Shown piece by piece: positions 10,756 through 21,142 of a stretch of DNA of 64,000 bases. Where the stretch lies: NCBI RefSeq assembly GCF_000719955.1, contig NZ_JOII01000016.1, forward strand, positions 68,013-132,012. The letters are read 5' to 3'. How positions within the stretch are numbered: position 1 is the first letter of the stretch; each line of letters opens with the position of its first letter. Under the pieces are notes generated by a model, which was not told where the DNA came from, did not search any database, and was given only the letters and a program-made list of their open reading frames with translations. The DNA is from Streptomyces albidoflavus. GTDB lineage: Bacteria > Actinomycetota > Actinomycetes > Streptomycetales > Streptomycetaceae. The position numbers were made by a program, and so were the translations under genes.

Positions 10756-12843
10756 TCAGCGCTGAGCGGCGGCGAGGGATTCCCGGGCGGCCTCGGCGAC
10801 CGCGTCCGCGGTGAAGCCGAACTCGCGGAACAGCACCTTCGCGTCCGCCGAGGCACCGAAGTGCTCCAGCGAGACGATCCGGCCGGCGTCGCCCACGAAG
10901 CGGTACCAGGTCAGGCCGATGCCGGCCTCGACCGCCACCCGTGCGCGCACGGCACGCGGCAGCACCGACTCGCGGTACGCCTCGTCCTGCTCCTCGAACC
11001 ACTCGACACACGGCACGGAGACCACCCGGGTGGGCACGCCGGCCGCCTGGAGCTGCTCGCGGGCGCCCACGGCCAGCTGCACCTCGGAGCCGGTGCCGAT
11101 CAGGATGACCTGCGGCTCGCCGCCCTCGGCCTCCGCGAGGACGTAGCCGCCACGGGCCGCGTTCTCGTTGAGCTCGTAGGTCGGCACACCCTGACGGGTC
11201 AGCGCCAGACCGTGCGGGGCACCCTTGCCGTACACCTTGGTCCACCGGCGCATGATCTCCCGCCAGGCGACGACCGTCTCGTTGGCGTCGGCCGGGCGGA
11301 CCAGGTTGAGGCCCGGGATGGCGCGCAGGGCGGCCAGGTGCTCCACCGGCTGGTGGGTCGGGCCGTCCTCGCCGAGGCCGATCGAGTCGTGCGTCCAGAC
11401 GTAGGTCACCGGCAGGTGCATCAGCGCGGAGAGGCGCACCGCGTTGCGCATGTAGTCGGAGAAGACCAGGAACGTGCCGCCGTAGATACGGGTGTTGCCG
11501 TGGAGCTGGATGCCGTTCATCTCGGCGGCCATCGCGTGCTCACGGATGCCGAAGTGGATGGTTCGGCCGTACGGGTCGGCCTCCGGCAGCGGGTTGCCCG
11601 CGGGCAGGAACGACGAGGTCTTGTCGATCGTCGTGTTGTTCGAGCCGGCCAGGTCGGCGGAGCCGCCCCACAGCTCGGGCACGACCGCGCCGAGCGCCTG
11701 GAGGATCTTGCCGGAGGCGGCACGGGTGGCGACGGCCTTGCCGGTCTCGAAGACCGGCAGCGCGTCCTCCCAGCCCTCGGGCAGCTCACCGGCGGCGACG
11801 CGGTCGAAGAGCGCGGCGTGCTCGGGACTGGCGGTGCGCCAGGCGGCGTACCCCTTCTCCCACTCGGCGCGCAGCTCGCGGCCGCGGTCCAGGGCGCCAC
11901 GGGTGTACGCGAGGACCTCGTCGGAGACCTCGAAGCTCTTCTCCGGGTCGAAGCCGAGGACGCGCTTGGTCGCGGCGACCTCGTCGTCGCCGAGCGCCGA
12001 GCCGTGCGCGGCCTCGGTGTTCTGCGCGTTCGGGGCCGGCCAGGCGATGATCGAGCGCATCGCGATGAAGGAGGGACGCCCGGTCTCCGCCTTCGCCGCC
12101 TCGATCGCCTCGTACAGGGCGGCCGGGTCCAGGTCGCCGTTCTCCTTGGGCGCCACCCGCTGCACGTGCCAGCCGTACGCCTCGTACCGCTTGAGGGTGT
12201 CCTCGGAGACGGCCGTCTCGGTGTCGCCCTCGATCGAGATGTGGTTGTCGTCCCACAGCATGATCAGGTTGCCGAGCTTCTGGTGCCCGGCGGTGGAGGA
12301 GGCCTCGGCGGAGATGCCCTCCTGGAGGCAGCCGTCACCGGCGATGCAGTAGATGTGGTGGTCGAACGGGGAGGTGCCCTCGGCCGCCTCCGGGTCGAAC
12401 AGCCCGCGCTCGTACCGCGCGGCCATGGCCATGCCCACCGCGTTGGCCACACCCTGCCCGAGCGGGCCGGTGGTGGTCTCCACGCCGGTGGTGTGGCCGT
12501 ACTCCGGGTGCCCGGGGGTCTTCGAGCCCCAGGTGCGGAAGGCCTTCAGGTCGTCCAGCTCCAGGCCGAAGCCGGCCAGGTAGAGCTGGATGTAGAGGGT
12601 CAGGGACGAGTGGCCCACGGAGAGGACGAAGCGGTCGCGCCCTGTCCAGTTGGCGTCCGCCGGGTCGTGCCGCATCACCTTCTGGAAGAGGGTGTACGCG
12701 GCCGGCGCGAGGCTCATGGCCGTACCGGGATGGCCGTTGCCGACCTTCTGTACGGCGTCTGCGGCCAGGACGCGGACGGTGTCGACGGCCCGCTGGTCCT
12801 CTGCGGTCCACTCGAAGTCTGTGGTGGTCGGCTTGGTGCTCAC
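10756..12843 (-). CDS. tkt: Transketolase
   Basis: Thiamine-diphosphate enzyme that moves two-carbon units between sugar phosphates. The 695-residue protein has the ThDP/Mg motif [10 protein letters not shown] near residue 167, with the downstream WDDNHI completing it, the pyrimidine-domain [20 protein letters not shown] segment and the C-terminal domain. The GTG 12843 start has GAGAGGAG about 12 nt upstream, a slightly long spacing. It heads the operon tkt-tal-zwf-opcA-pgl, and its promoter is in the divergent region shared with ctaB. Confidence 0.97.
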   Translation of the reverse strand: MSTKPTTTDFEWTAEDQRAVDTVRVLAADAVQKVGNGHPGTAMSLAPAAYTLFQKVMRHDPADANWTGRDRFVLSVGHSSLTLYIQLYLAGFGLELDDLKAFRTWGSKTPGHPEYGHTTGVETTTGPLGQGVANAVGMAMAARYERGLFDPEAAEGTSPFDHHIYCIAGDGCLQEGISAEASSTAGHQKLGNLIMLWDDNHISIEGDTETAVSEDTLKRYEAYGWHVQRVAPKENGDLDPAALYEAIEAAKAETGRPSFIAMRSIIAWPAPNAQNTEAAHGSALGDDEVAATKRVLGFDPEKSFEVSDEVLAYTRGALDRGRELRAEWEKGYAAWRTASPEHAALFDRVAAGELPEGWEDALPVFETGKAVATRAASGKILQALGAVVPELWGGSADLAGSNNTTIDKTSSFLPAGNPLPEADPYGRTIHFGIREHAMAAEMNGIQLHGNTRIYGGTFLVFSDYMRNAVRLSALMHLPVTYVWTHDSIGLGEDGPTHQPVEHLAALRAIPGLNLVRPADANETVVAWREIMRRWTKVYGKGAPHGLALTRQGVPTYELNENAARGGYVLAEAEGGEPQVILIGTGSEVQLAVGAREQLQAAGVPTRVVSVPCVEWFEEQDEAYRESVLPRAVRARVAVEAGIGLTWYRFVGDAGRIVSLEHFGASADAKVLFREFGFTADAVAEAARESLAAAQR

Positions 12844-12906
12844 CCTGGGTCAGGGCTCCTCTCCACATGTCGAACGCCGGTGACGTCGGGACACCGGACG
12901 CGGTCG

Positions 12907-12941
12907 AGCCTACCGGTGACGGAAGGTGCTGATCCTTCCGT
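12907..12941 (-). promoter_or_regulatory. tkt operon promoter with inverted repeat upstream of the -10
   Basis: On the minus strand a TAGGCT -10 lies at 12912-12907. Just upstream, where the -35 would be, is a perfect inverted repeat with arms ACGGAAGG (12919-12926) and CCTTCCGT (12934-12941) and a 7-nt spacer. The geometry fits an operator. No regulator is assigned. The rest of 12844-13246 shows no gene. Confidence 0.5.
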
Positions 12942-13165
12942 CGGCCACCGCCGACGCCCCGCCCTCGGCACCAGCCTGCCGGGGCCCGGCGCCGCGCGCC
13001 TGCCGGGCGCCGCCGGCGCGCGCCCCGCCCGGGCCCGGACGAACACGTTCCGTCAACCGGGTGGTGTCCGCGGCCCCGTACGGGCGCCCGCCGGACACGC
13101 TCCGTGCACCGGGGGCGGGCGCCAACACGACGGACCCCCCGCGAGGGGCGGGGGACAGCAACGTC

Positions 13166-13171
13166 TAAAGT
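13166..13171 (+). promoter_or_regulatory. -10 element of a ctaB promoter
   Basis: TAAAGT lies in an AT-richer patch about 75 nt before ctaB. No clear -35 is seen, so this rests on the hexamer and its place in the divergent intergenic region. Confidence 0.35.
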
Positions 13172-13246
13172 GACCAGGAAGGCGCGAGTCCTGACCGGTC
13201 CTCCACGACCGGTGACTTGCTGGAAATGTCTCTGTCAGGGGTGTGC

Positions 13247-14188
13247 GTGACGGCCGTTGAATCCCGTCCTGCGGGAGCGCTCGGGTCCAGCCCAGGCCAT
13301 CGGCCGTTCGGGGCCCGCGCCAAGGCATTCGTGGCGATGACCAAGCCGCGGATCATCGAACTGCTCCTCATCACCACCGTGCCGGTGATGTTCCTCGCCG
13401 AGCAGGGGGTCCCCTCGCTGTCGCTGGTCCTGGTGACCTGCCTCGGCGGCTACCTCTCGGCGGGCGGCGCCAACGCCCTGAACATGTACATCGACCGGGA
13501 CATCGACGCCCTGATGGAGCGGACCTCGCAGCGTCCGCTGGTCACCGGCATGATCAGCCCCCGCGAGGGCCTGGTCTTCGGCCTCGCGCTCGCGGTGATC
13601 TCGACGCTCTGGTTCGGCCTGCTGGTCAACTGGCTCTCCGCCTGGCTCTCGCTCGGCGCCCTCCTCTTCTACGTGGTCGTCTACACGATGATCCTGAAGC
13701 GGCGCACCGCGCAGAACATCGTCTGGGGCGGCATCGCCGGGTGCATGCCGGTCCTCATCGGCTGGTCGGCGGTGACCAACACGGTCTCCTGGGCCGCCGT
13801 CATCCTCTTCCTCGTCATCTTCTTCTGGACGCCGCCGCACTACTGGCCGCTGTCGATGAAGGTCAAGGAGGACTACGCCCGGGTCGGCGTGCCGATGCTC
13901 CCGGTGATCGCCTCCAACCGGGTGGTCGCCCGGCAGATCGTGATCTACAGCTGGGTCATGGTCGGCGTCTCGCTGCTGCTCCAGCCGCTCGGCTACACCG
14001 GCTGGTTCTACACCGCGGTCGCGCTGGTCACCGGCGGCTGGTGGCTCTGGGAGGCGCACGGTCTGCAGAACCGCGCCCGGCAGGGCACGACCGGCGCCAA
14101 GCTCAAGGAGATGCGCCTCTTCCACTGGTCCATCACCTACGTCTCCCTGCTCTTCGTCGCGGTCGCCGTCGACCCGTTCCTGCGCTGA
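13247..14188 (+). CDS. ctaB: Protoheme IX farnesyltransferase (haem O synthase)
   Basis: Adds the farnesyl group to haem b to make haem O, the precursor of haem A for cytochrome c oxidase. This UbiA-family membrane protein has about eight or nine hydrophobic helices, the first Asp-rich prenyl-diphosphate motif [19 protein letters not shown] and the cytoplasmic [15 protein letters not shown] loop. GTG 13247 has AGGGG six to ten nt upstream. The frame is open to 13217, where a longer N-terminus would lack family support. It is divergent from tkt, as in other Actinobacteria. Confidence 0.93.
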   Translation: MTAVESRPAGALGSSPGHRPFGARAKAFVAMTKPRIIELLLITTVPVMFLAEQGVPSLSLVLVTCLGGYLSAGGANALNMYIDRDIDALMERTSQRPLVTGMISPREGLVFGLALAVISTLWFGLLVNWLSAWLSLGALLFYVVVYTMILKRRTAQNIVWGGIAGCMPVLIGWSAVTNTVSWAAVILFLVIFFWTPPHYWPLSMKVKEDYARVGVPMLPVIASNRVVARQIVIYSWVMVGVSLLLQPLGYTGWFYTAVALVTGGWWLWEAHGLQNRARQGTTGAKLKEMRLFHWSITYVSLLFVAVAVDPFLR

Positions 14189-14223
14189 CCGCCCGCGCGG
14201 CACCAGCTCCCAGCACCCTCGCC

Positions 14224-14265
14224 GACGGGCGGGGCGCGTGGCCAAGGCCACCCGCCCCGCCCGTC
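14224..14265. terminator. Terminator after ctaB
   Basis: A long stem with arms GACGGGCGGGGCG and its near-complement ending CCCGTC, and an inner TGGCC/GGCCA helix, 36 nt after the ctaB stop. Confidence 0.8.
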
Positions 14266-14298
14266 GCCGCTTGATCTACCGCTCGGTAGCATCTGGCC

Positions 14299-14664
14299 AT
14301 GGCCAACACACAGCAGGACGACACCAAGCCGAACACCCGCGACGCGCGCCGCGCGGCCAAGGCCGCCAAGTCCATCACCGCCTTCGCCGCGGCCCACGGC
14401 GGCGCCGAGGCGCAGTTCGCCCACCTCGGCGAGAAGGGCGCCCGCATCGTCCTCGTCTGCGGCGACGGCGCCTGGGGCGACGTGGTGGTGGACAGCATGG
14501 AGGTGGCCCGCGCCGCCACCGAGAAGGCCGGCGTCACCGTCCACGACGAGTTCAGCGGCGAGTTCGCCGCCAAGGTCGTCACCGGCCCGTACGAGTGGTG
14601 CCGGATGGCCGGCATCCAGATCGGCAGCCCCAGCCACCCGCGCCCCGGCCGCTCCGCCGCCTGA
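14299..14664 (+). CDS. Conserved-looking small protein of unknown function
   Basis: A 121-residue soluble protein that I do not recognise. It has a charged, Lys/Arg/Ala-rich N-terminus (residues 10-25), then a compact alpha/beta-looking segment with ARIVLVCGDGAWGDVVVDS and GPYEWCRMAGIQIG, and two Cys residues. TAGCAT at 14287-14292 ends 6 nt before ATG 14299, so it is probably transcribed leaderless from its own promoter. It is flanked by strong hairpins on both sides and so forms a single-gene unit. Codon use matches the neighbours. It does not appear between tkt and ctaA in the mycobacterial version of this locus as I remember it. Confidence 0.75.
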   Translation: MANTQQDDTKPNTRDARRAAKAAKSITAFAAAHGGAEAQFAHLGEKGARIVLVCGDGAWGDVVVDSMEVARAATEKAGVTVHDEFSGEFAAKVVTGPYEWCRMAGIQIGSPSHPRPGRSAA

Positions 14665-14671
14665 CGGCGAG

Positions 14672-14697
14672 GGCCCGCCCCGCTCCCGGGGCGGGCC
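14672..14697. terminator. Terminator after the 121-residue protein
   Basis: GGCCCGCCCCG pairs perfectly with CGGGGCGGGCC across a 4-nt loop, 7 nt after the stop codon. Confidence 0.8.
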
Positions 14698-14764
14698 GGG
14701 CGACACCTGACGCCCCCTCCGCCCGTTAGGCACCGCGGCAGCGCCGCGCCGACGGGGGGAACCC

Positions 14765-15868
14765 ATGACCGACACACCGCCGCTCCTGGTGGCCGACACG
14801 CCGAACCTGGTCGACCAGTACTGCCACGGACTCGTCCGGGAGGAACTGGGGCTGGCCACCTTCGAGGCCCGGCTGGGGCGCGGCAGCCCCGCCCAGGGGA
14901 CCACCTTCTTCGACAGCCGCACCGGCTTCGCCGTACGCCGCTGGTGCCCGCCCCTGCTCGGCCTGGACCCCCACTGCCCGCCCGCGGCCTATCTGGCCCG
15001 CCGCCGTGAGCTGGGCTTCCTGGAGTCCGGCCGGCGGCTGCTGCGGGCCGGCGGGATCGCCGCCCACCTGGTGGACACCGGAACCGCCGAGGAGCTGACC
15101 GGACCGCCGGAACTGGCGGCCACGGGCGGGACGGTGGCGCGCGAGGTGGTGCGCCTGGAACACCTCGCCGAACAGGTGGCCGACACCTCCGGCACCGCCG
15201 AGGCCTTCCTCGCCAACCTCTCCGAGGCGGTGCACGCCGTCTCCGCCACCGCCGCCGCCTTCACCTGCCTCGACGGGCCCGGCGAGGACGCCGCGAGCGC
15301 GGGCGCCCCGCCCGGGCCCGGCGCCGTACGGGCCGCCGCCGTCACCTGGCTGGCCGGGCGGGCGGCGGGGGGCAGGCTCGCCGAACCGGTGCTCCTCGCC
15401 CATCTGTGCTGGGTCGCGCTGACCACCGGCCGGCCGCTCCAGCTGCACGCGCGGCCCGGTCCGCGCAGGGCCGCCGCGCTCACCGCCTTCGCCGAGGCCA
15501 CGGCCGGGCTCGGCACCGACGTGGTCCTGCTGGGCGGCGGCGGGCCGCACGACCACACCGCGCGGCTCGCCGCCCTCCACCCGCACGTCTACGCGGGGAT
15601 CGGCCCGGTCGACCCGTACGGCGGGCCGCCGGTGCGGGACGCGCTCGCCGGCGCGCTGGAGCGGGCGCCCTTCGGCAAGCTGATGTACGCCAGCGGCGCG
15701 GGCGGCCTGCCGGAGCTGCACGTGGTCGCCGCCCGCGAGTTCCACCAGGCGCTCGACGAGGTGATCGGCGGCAAGATCGCCCAGGGCGCCTGGTCCGCGC
15801 GGGACGGCCGCCGGGTCGCCCGGATGATCGCCGCCGAGAACGCCCGGCGCGTCTACGGGCTCGGCTGA
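14765..15868 (+). CDS. Amidohydrolase-like protein with altered metal ligands
   Basis: A 367-residue cytoplasmic protein resembling the FluG/amidohydrolase-2 type TIM-barrel hydrolases. The resemblance covers an N-terminal VDQYCHG at the position of the usual DxHxH, a strand-end LQLHARPG, a C-terminal KLMYASGAGG at the position of the usual K-x-x-x-x-(S/T)-D, and the family-like ending RRVARMIAAENARRVYGL. The first metal-binding His is replaced by Tyr and the catalytic Asp by Gly, so hydrolase activity is doubtful. GGGGGGAA precedes ATG 14765. It is convergent with ctaA and the function is unknown. Confidence 0.7.
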   Translation: MTDTPPLLVADTPNLVDQYCHGLVREELGLATFEARLGRGSPAQGTTFFDSRTGFAVRRWCPPLLGLDPHCPPAAYLARRRELGFLESGRRLLRAGGIAAHLVDTGTAEELTGPPELAATGGTVAREVVRLEHLAEQVADTSGTAEAFLANLSEAVHAVSATAAAFTCLDGPGEDAASAGAPPGPGAVRAAAVTWLAGRAAGGRLAEPVLLAHLCWVALTTGRPLQLHARPGPRRAAALTAFAEATAGLGTDVVLLGGGGPHDHTARLAALHPHVYAGIGPVDPYGGPPVRDALAGALERAPFGKLMYASGAGGLPELHVVAAREFHQALDEVIGGKIAQGAWSARDGRRVARMIAAENARRVYGLG

Positions 15869-15885
15869 CGGAGCCCGGACACGAC

Positions 15886-15922
15886 GGCGCCCCCGCTCCC
15901 ACGGACGGGGAACGGGGGCGCC
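15886..15922. terminator. Bidirectional terminator between the amidohydrolase-like gene and ctaA
   Basis: GGCGCCCCCG at 15886-15895 pairs perfectly with CGGGGGCGCC at 15913-15922, between two convergent genes. Confidence 0.8.
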
Positions 15923-15932
15923 GGGGCCAGGT

Positions 15933-16943
15933 TCAGCGGGCCGCCGCGACCGGGTTCTCCGGCTGGGCCGGGACCTGCCCGGGCGTGGCGTACGGGCGCT
16001 CGCGCAAGGCGAGCAGGAGGCGTACGACCCCGATCCAGACCAGGCACGAGCCCAGCATGTGCAGGCCGACCAGGATCTCCGGCAGGTCGGTGAGGTACTG
16101 GACGTAGCCGATGGCGCCCTGGAGGAGCAGGATCACGAAGAACTCGCGGGTGCGGGCCAGCGGGCCGGCGGGCGCGTCGACCGCCTTGAGGACGAACCAG
16201 AGGGCGAAGGCCAGCGCCACCACGACCCAGGCCAGCACCGCGTGCACGCGGCTGACCATCTCCCAGTCGAGCGGCATCCGGGGGACGTCGCTGGAGTCGC
16301 CCGCGTGCGGTCCCGCACCGGTCACCACGGTGCCCACCGCGATCAGCAGGGCCGTCACCGCGACCATCACCTGGACCAGCTGGCGCAGCGGCTTGCCGAC
16401 CAGCGGCCGGGCCGGCTCGTCGCCCTCCCTGGTCCGCTGCCACATCACGGTCGCCAGCGCGATCAGCGCGGTGGAGAGCAGGAAGTGGGCGGCGACGGTG
16501 TACGGGTTGAGGCCGACCAGGACGACGATGCCGCCGAGAATCGCGTTGCCCATGACGACCCAGAACTGCGCCCAGCCGAGCCGGGTGAGGGCGCGGCGCC
16601 GGGGCTTGGCCGACCGGGCGGCGATGATGGCCCAGCCGACGGCGGCGCAGAGCACGTAGGTCAGCATCCGGTTGCCGAACTCGATGGCGCCGTGCAGCCC
16701 CATCTCGCGCGTGGAGGTCAGCGAGTCCTCGGTGCACTTGGGCCAGGTCGGGCAGCCCAGGCCCGAGCCGGTCAGGCGGACGGCGCCGCCGGTGACCACG
16801 ATGACCACCGCCATCACGAGCGCGGTGAGCGCCGCCCGGCGGACGATCCCGGGGGACGGGGTCCACCGGGCGGCGATGAAGGCGAGCGGGTTGCGTGCGG
16901 CCTCGACGGCGGTGGCACGGGTCTTCTCAGGCACGGAGGACAT
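15933..16943 (-). CDS. ctaA: Haem A synthase (COX15/CtaA)
   Basis: Membrane oxygenase that converts haem O to haem A for cytochrome c oxidase, acting after CtaB. About 336 residues with eight predicted helices, the GGAVRLTGSGLGCPTWP segment with paired Cys in the first external loop, and His residues at helix ends (EFGNRMLTY, RVHAVLAW). ATG 16943 is used here. A TAGCAT -10 at 16947-16942 ends 7 nt before an in-frame GTG at 16934, so a leaderless start three codons further in is equally possible. It follows the ABC exporter genes by 54 nt on the same strand. Confidence 0.93.
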   Translation of the reverse strand: MSSVPEKTRATAVEAARNPLAFIAARWTPSPGIVRRAALTALVMAVVIVVTGGAVRLTGSGLGCPTWPKCTEDSLTSTREMGLHGAIEFGNRMLTYVLCAAVGWAIIAARSAKPRRRALTRLGWAQFWVVMGNAILGGIVVLVGLNPYTVAAHFLLSTALIALATVMWQRTREGDEPARPLVGKPLRQLVQVMVAVTALLIAVGTVVTGAGPHAGDSSDVPRMPLDWEMVSRVHAVLAWVVVALAFALWFVLKAVDAPAGPLARTREFFVILLLQGAIGYVQYLTDLPEILVGLHMLGSCLVWIGVVRLLLALRERPYATPGQVPAQPENPVAAAR

Positions 16944-16997
16944 GCTAGGCCGAAGCTTGTGCACGGTTTCACTTGGGGTGCCCGGCGGGTCGGCGGC

Positions 16998-17761
16998 TCA
17001 CTCCCAGCGGAAGAAGCGCCCCGCCGCCGCCAGCGCGGCCACCGCCCACACCGCGAGGATGCCCACCTGGGCGAGGGGCAGCCCCGCACCGTCCTGGAGG
17101 ACGGCCCGCAGCCCCTCGGAGAGCGCCGAGATCGGCAGCCATCCGAGTGCCGCGCCCACCGCGTCGGGGAACTTCGACAGCGGCACGACCACCCCGCCGC
17201 CGACCAGCAGCAGCAGGAAGACCAGGTTGGCGGCGGCCAGCGTCGCCTCCGCCTTCAGCGTGCCCGCCATCAGCAGACCGAGCCCGGAGAAGGCGGCCGT
17301 ACCGAGTGCCAGCAGCAGGAGCACGGCGAGCGGGTTGCCGTGCGGGGACCAGCCGAGCGCCAGCGCGATCACCGCCAGCAGCACCACCTGGAGCACCTCG
17401 GTCACCAGCACCGCCAGCGTCTTCGAGGTCATCAGCGCCCAGCGGGGCAGCGGCGAGGCGCCGAGCCGCTTGAGGACGCCGTAGCGGCGCTCGAAGCCGG
17501 TGGCGATGGCCTGGCCGGTGAAGGCGGTCGACATCACCGCCAGCGCGAGGATGCCCGGGGCGAGGAAGTCGACCGGCTCGCCGTCGCCGGTGTCGACGAC
17601 GTCCACCGTCGAGAAGAGCACCAGGAGCAGCGACGGGATGATCACGGTGAGCAGCAGCTGCTCGCCGTTGCGCAGCAGCAGCCTGGTCTCGAAGGCCGCC
17701 TGGGCGGCGATCATGCGGCCCACCGGCGCCGCCCCGGGCTTCGGGGCGTAGGTACCGGTCC

Positions 17762-17765
<4 letters not shown>
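16998..17765 (-). CDS. ABC-2 type transporter permease
   Basis: A 255-residue membrane protein with six hydrophobic segments in the ABC-2/DrrB pattern, including the family-like FERRYGVLKRLGASPLPRW cytoplasmic loop. It should form the channel for the ATPase encoded just upstream, since ATG 17765 overlaps that gene's stop (ATGA). The substrate is not indicated by sequence. The pair sits next to ctaA both here and in M. tuberculosis (Rv1457c/Rv1458c from memory), which hints at a link to haem or oxidase assembly, but this is inference. Confidence 0.88.
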
Positions 17766-18721
<956 letters not shown>

Positions 18722-18818
18722 ACCGGAGAGTCTAGGGACGGGCCGCCGCACACCGGCACGTGGGCCGGGGCGCCCGGGGCCCGGGAGGCCCCTGGGGCCA
18801 CTACCACAGCACGGCCGG

Positions 18819-18832
18819 TTAGGTAACCCTAA
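18819..18832. promoter_or_regulatory. 14-bp palindrome between the ABC exporter and sufR
   Basis: TTAGG-TAAC-CCTAA is a perfect palindrome with 5-bp arms in the divergent region, 73 nt before sufR and about 98 nt before the ABC ATPase start. It resembles half of an actinobacterial iron-regulator box but its arms are about 5 bp too close together. Its role is unknown. Confidence 0.4.
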
Positions 18833-18868
18833 GTGATCGAAACCACCCTGAGGCTGCCACCTGGGCGG

Positions 18869-18905
18869 TTGTCGCGTCCGGACGAATTACGCAACAATGG
18901 CGTTG
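18869..18905 (+). promoter_or_regulatory. sufR promoter with overlapping CAAC-N6-GTTG operator
   Basis: A TTGTCG -35 (18869-18874) and AACAAT -10 (18893-18898) predict a start of transcription at or near the GTG codon of sufR, so the mRNA is probably leaderless. CAAC (18892-18895) and GTTG (18902-18905) form CAAC-N6-GTTG, the inverted repeat described for SufR binding in cyanobacteria. It covers the -10 and the start codon, a position that fits autorepression of the whole suf operon. Confidence 0.7.
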
Positions 18906-19648
18906 TGAAAAAGGCTGGCGAGGCTCCGCAGGAGGAACTCGCGACCGGTGAGCGGTCCACCCGCAACCGTGTCGCGCGCTCCATCCTGGACCACGGCCCC
19001 TCGACGGTCGCCGCCCTCGCGAAGCGGCTCGGGCTCACCCAGGCCGCCGTCCGCAGGCACCTCGACGCCCTCGGCACCGACGGCGTCGTCGAACCTCGCG
19101 AACAGCGCGTCTACGGCGCCCGGACCAGGGGCAGGCCCGCCAAGGTCTTCGCTCTCACCGACTGCGGACGCGACGCCTTCGACCAGTCCTACGACTCCCT
19201 CGCCGTCGACGCGCTGCGCTGGATCGCGGAGACGGCCGGACCCGACGCGGTCGCCGCTTTCGCCCGCGCCCGGGTCGCCGCCCAGGCGGAGCAGTACCGC
19301 GCCGCCATGGACGAGGCGGACCCGGCGGACCGCGCCCACGCGCTGGCGAAGGCGCTGAGCGCCGACGGGTACGCTGCTACGGCGCGTAGCGCCCCCGAGC
19401 CGCAGCAGGGCGAACAGCTCTGTCAGCACCACTGCCCGGTCGCGCACGTGGCCGAGCAGTTCCCACAGCTCTGCGAGGCGGAGACCGAGGTCTTCTCCCA
19501 GCTCCTGGGCACCCACGTCCAGCGCCTCGCGACCATCGCGCACGGAGACGGCGTCTGCACGACGTTCATCCCGCGCGCCACCCCGCAGACCACGGCACAT
19601 CAGCCCACCGACACATCAGCAAGCACGGCCGGGAGGAACCCCGCATGA
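18905..19648 (+). CDS. sufR: Fe-S cluster sensing repressor SufR
   Basis: Winged-helix regulator of the suf operon. The 247-residue protein has an N-terminal helix-turn-helix (about 32-60, [21 protein letters not shown]) and a wing with [12 protein letters not shown]. The C-terminal half carries Cys173, Cys177, Cys190 and Cys218; Cys177-X12-Cys190-X27-Cys218 matches the three-Cys spacing I remember for mycobacterial SufR. His204 is where cyanobacterial SufR has a fourth Cys. The GTG 18905 start follows the promoter geometry. Its stop overlaps the sufB start (ATGA), so it is cotranscribed with its targets. The final 25 residues are Thr/Ala-rich and poorly structured. Confidence 0.9.
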   Translation: MKKAGEAPQEELATGERSTRNRVARSILDHGPSTVAALAKRLGLTQAAVRRHLDALGTDGVVEPREQRVYGARTRGRPAKVFALTDCGRDAFDQSYDSLAVDALRWIAETAGPDAVAAFARARVAAQAEQYRAAMDEADPADRAHALAKALSADGYAATARSAPEPQQGEQLCQHHCPVAHVAEQFPQLCEAETEVFSQLLGTHVQRLATIAHGDGVCTTFIPRATPQTTAHQPTDTSASTAGRNPA

Positions 19649-21066
19649 CGCTCCCCACGGAGACTGCCCACCCCGAACTCGAGGGCCTGGGTACGTACGA
19701 GTACGGCTGGGCCGACTCCGACGCGGCCGGAGCCTCCGCCCGGCGTGGCATCGGCGAGGACGTCGTCCGCGATATCTCGTCCAAGAAGGACGAGCCGGAG
19801 TGGATGACCAAGCTCCGCCTCAAGGGCCTGAAGCTCTTCGGCAAGAAGCCCATGCCGAACTGGGGCTCGGACCTCTCCGGCATCGACTTCGACAACATCA
19901 AGTACTTCGTGCGGTCCACCGAGAAGCAGGCCGAGTCCTGGGAGGACCTGCCGGAGGACATCAAGAACACGTACGACAAGCTCGGCATCCCCGAGGCGGA
20001 GAAGCAGCGCCTCGTCGCCGGCGTCGCCGCGCAGTACGAGTCGGAGGTCGTCTACCACCAGATCCGCGAGGACCTGGAGGAGCAGGGCGTCATCTTCCTC
20101 GACACCGACACCGCGCTGAAGGAGCACCCGGAGCTCTTCCAGGAGTACTTCGGCACCGTCATCCCCGCCGGTGACAACAAGTTCGCCGCGCTCAACACGG
20201 CCGTGTGGTCCGGCGGCTCCTTCATCTACGTGCCGAAGGGCGTGCACGTCGAGATCCCGCTCCAGGCCTACTTCCGGATCAACACCGAGAACATGGGCCA
20301 GTTCGAGCGGACGCTGATCATCGTCGACGAGGACGCCTACGTCCACTACGTCGAGGGCTGCACCGCGCCGATCTACAAGACCGACTCGCTGCACTCCGCG
20401 GTCGTCGAGATCATCGTCAAGAAGGGCGGCCGCTGCCGCTACACGACCATCCAGAACTGGTCGAACAACGTCTACAACCTGGTCACCAAGCGCGCCGTGG
20501 CGTACGAGGGCGCGACCATGGAGTGGATCGACGGCAACATCGGTTCCAAGGTCACCATGAAGTACCCGGCCGTCTACCTGATGGGCGAGCACGCCAAGGG
20601 CGAGACCCTCTCCATCGCCTTCGCCGGCGAGGGCCAGCACCAGGACGCGGGCGCCAAAATGGTCCACATGGCCCCCAACACCTCCTCCAACATCGTCTCC
20701 AAGTCGGTGGCGCGAGGCGGCGGCCGCACCTCCTACCGCGGTCTCATCGAGATCGGCGAGGGTGCCCCGGGCGCCAAGTCGAACGTCCTGTGCGACGCGC
20801 TGCTGGTCGACACCATCTCCCGCTCGGACACCTACCCCTACGTGGACGTCCGCGAGGACGACGTGTCCATGGGCCACGAGGCGACCGTCTCCAAGGTCTC
20901 CGAGGACCAGCTCTTCTACCTGATGAGCCGCGGCCTCACCGAGTTCGAGGCGATGGCGATGATCGTGCGCGGCTTCGTCGAGCCGATCGCCAAGGAACTC
21001 CCCATGGAGTACGCCCTCGAGCTCAACCGGCTGATCGAGCTCCAGATGGAAGGCTCCGTCGGCTGA
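19645..21066 (+). CDS. sufB: Fe-S cluster assembly protein SufB
   Basis: Scaffold subunit of the SufBCD complex, on which nascent Fe-S clusters are built. The 473-residue protein shows the SufB beta-helix core with [20 protein letters not shown], the [23 protein letters not shown] region split across conserved blocks, and the C-terminal [23 protein letters not shown] segment shared with SufD. It carries no intein, unlike M. tuberculosis SufB. ATG 19645 overlaps the sufR stop, coupling repressor and target. Confidence 0.96.
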   Translation: MTLPTETAHPELEGLGTYEYGWADSDAAGASARRGIGEDVVRDISSKKDEPEWMTKLRLKGLKLFGKKPMPNWGSDLSGIDFDNIKYFVRSTEKQAESWEDLPEDIKNTYDKLGIPEAEKQRLVAGVAAQYESEVVYHQIREDLEEQGVIFLDTDTALKEHPELFQEYFGTVIPAGDNKFAALNTAVWSGGSFIYVPKGVHVEIPLQAYFRINTENMGQFERTLIIVDEDAYVHYVEGCTAPIYKTDSLHSAVVEIIVKKGGRCRYTTIQNWSNNVYNLVTKRAVAYEGATMEWIDGNIGSKVTMKYPAVYLMGEHAKGETLSIAFAGEGQHQDAGAKMVHMAPNTSSNIVSKSVARGGGRTSYRGLIEIGEGAPGAKSNVLCDALLVDTISRSDTYPYVDVREDDVSMGHEATVSKVSEDQLFYLMSRGLTEFEAMAMIVRGFVEPIAKELPMEYALELNRLIELQMEGSVG

Positions 21067-21142
21067 CGCCGAGCCCGCAGCACACGAAGTCCTCCGGCTC
21101 GGTTCGCTGAGTCCGACGCAGAGAGAGAGCACCACGACAGCC

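Noticed and set aside
18819..18832. TTAGGTAACCCTAA as a DmdR/IdeR iron box.
   Set aside because: The arms look right but the consensus is 19 bp and this palindrome is 14 bp, so the half-sites are about 5 bp too close. Kept only as an unassigned palindrome.
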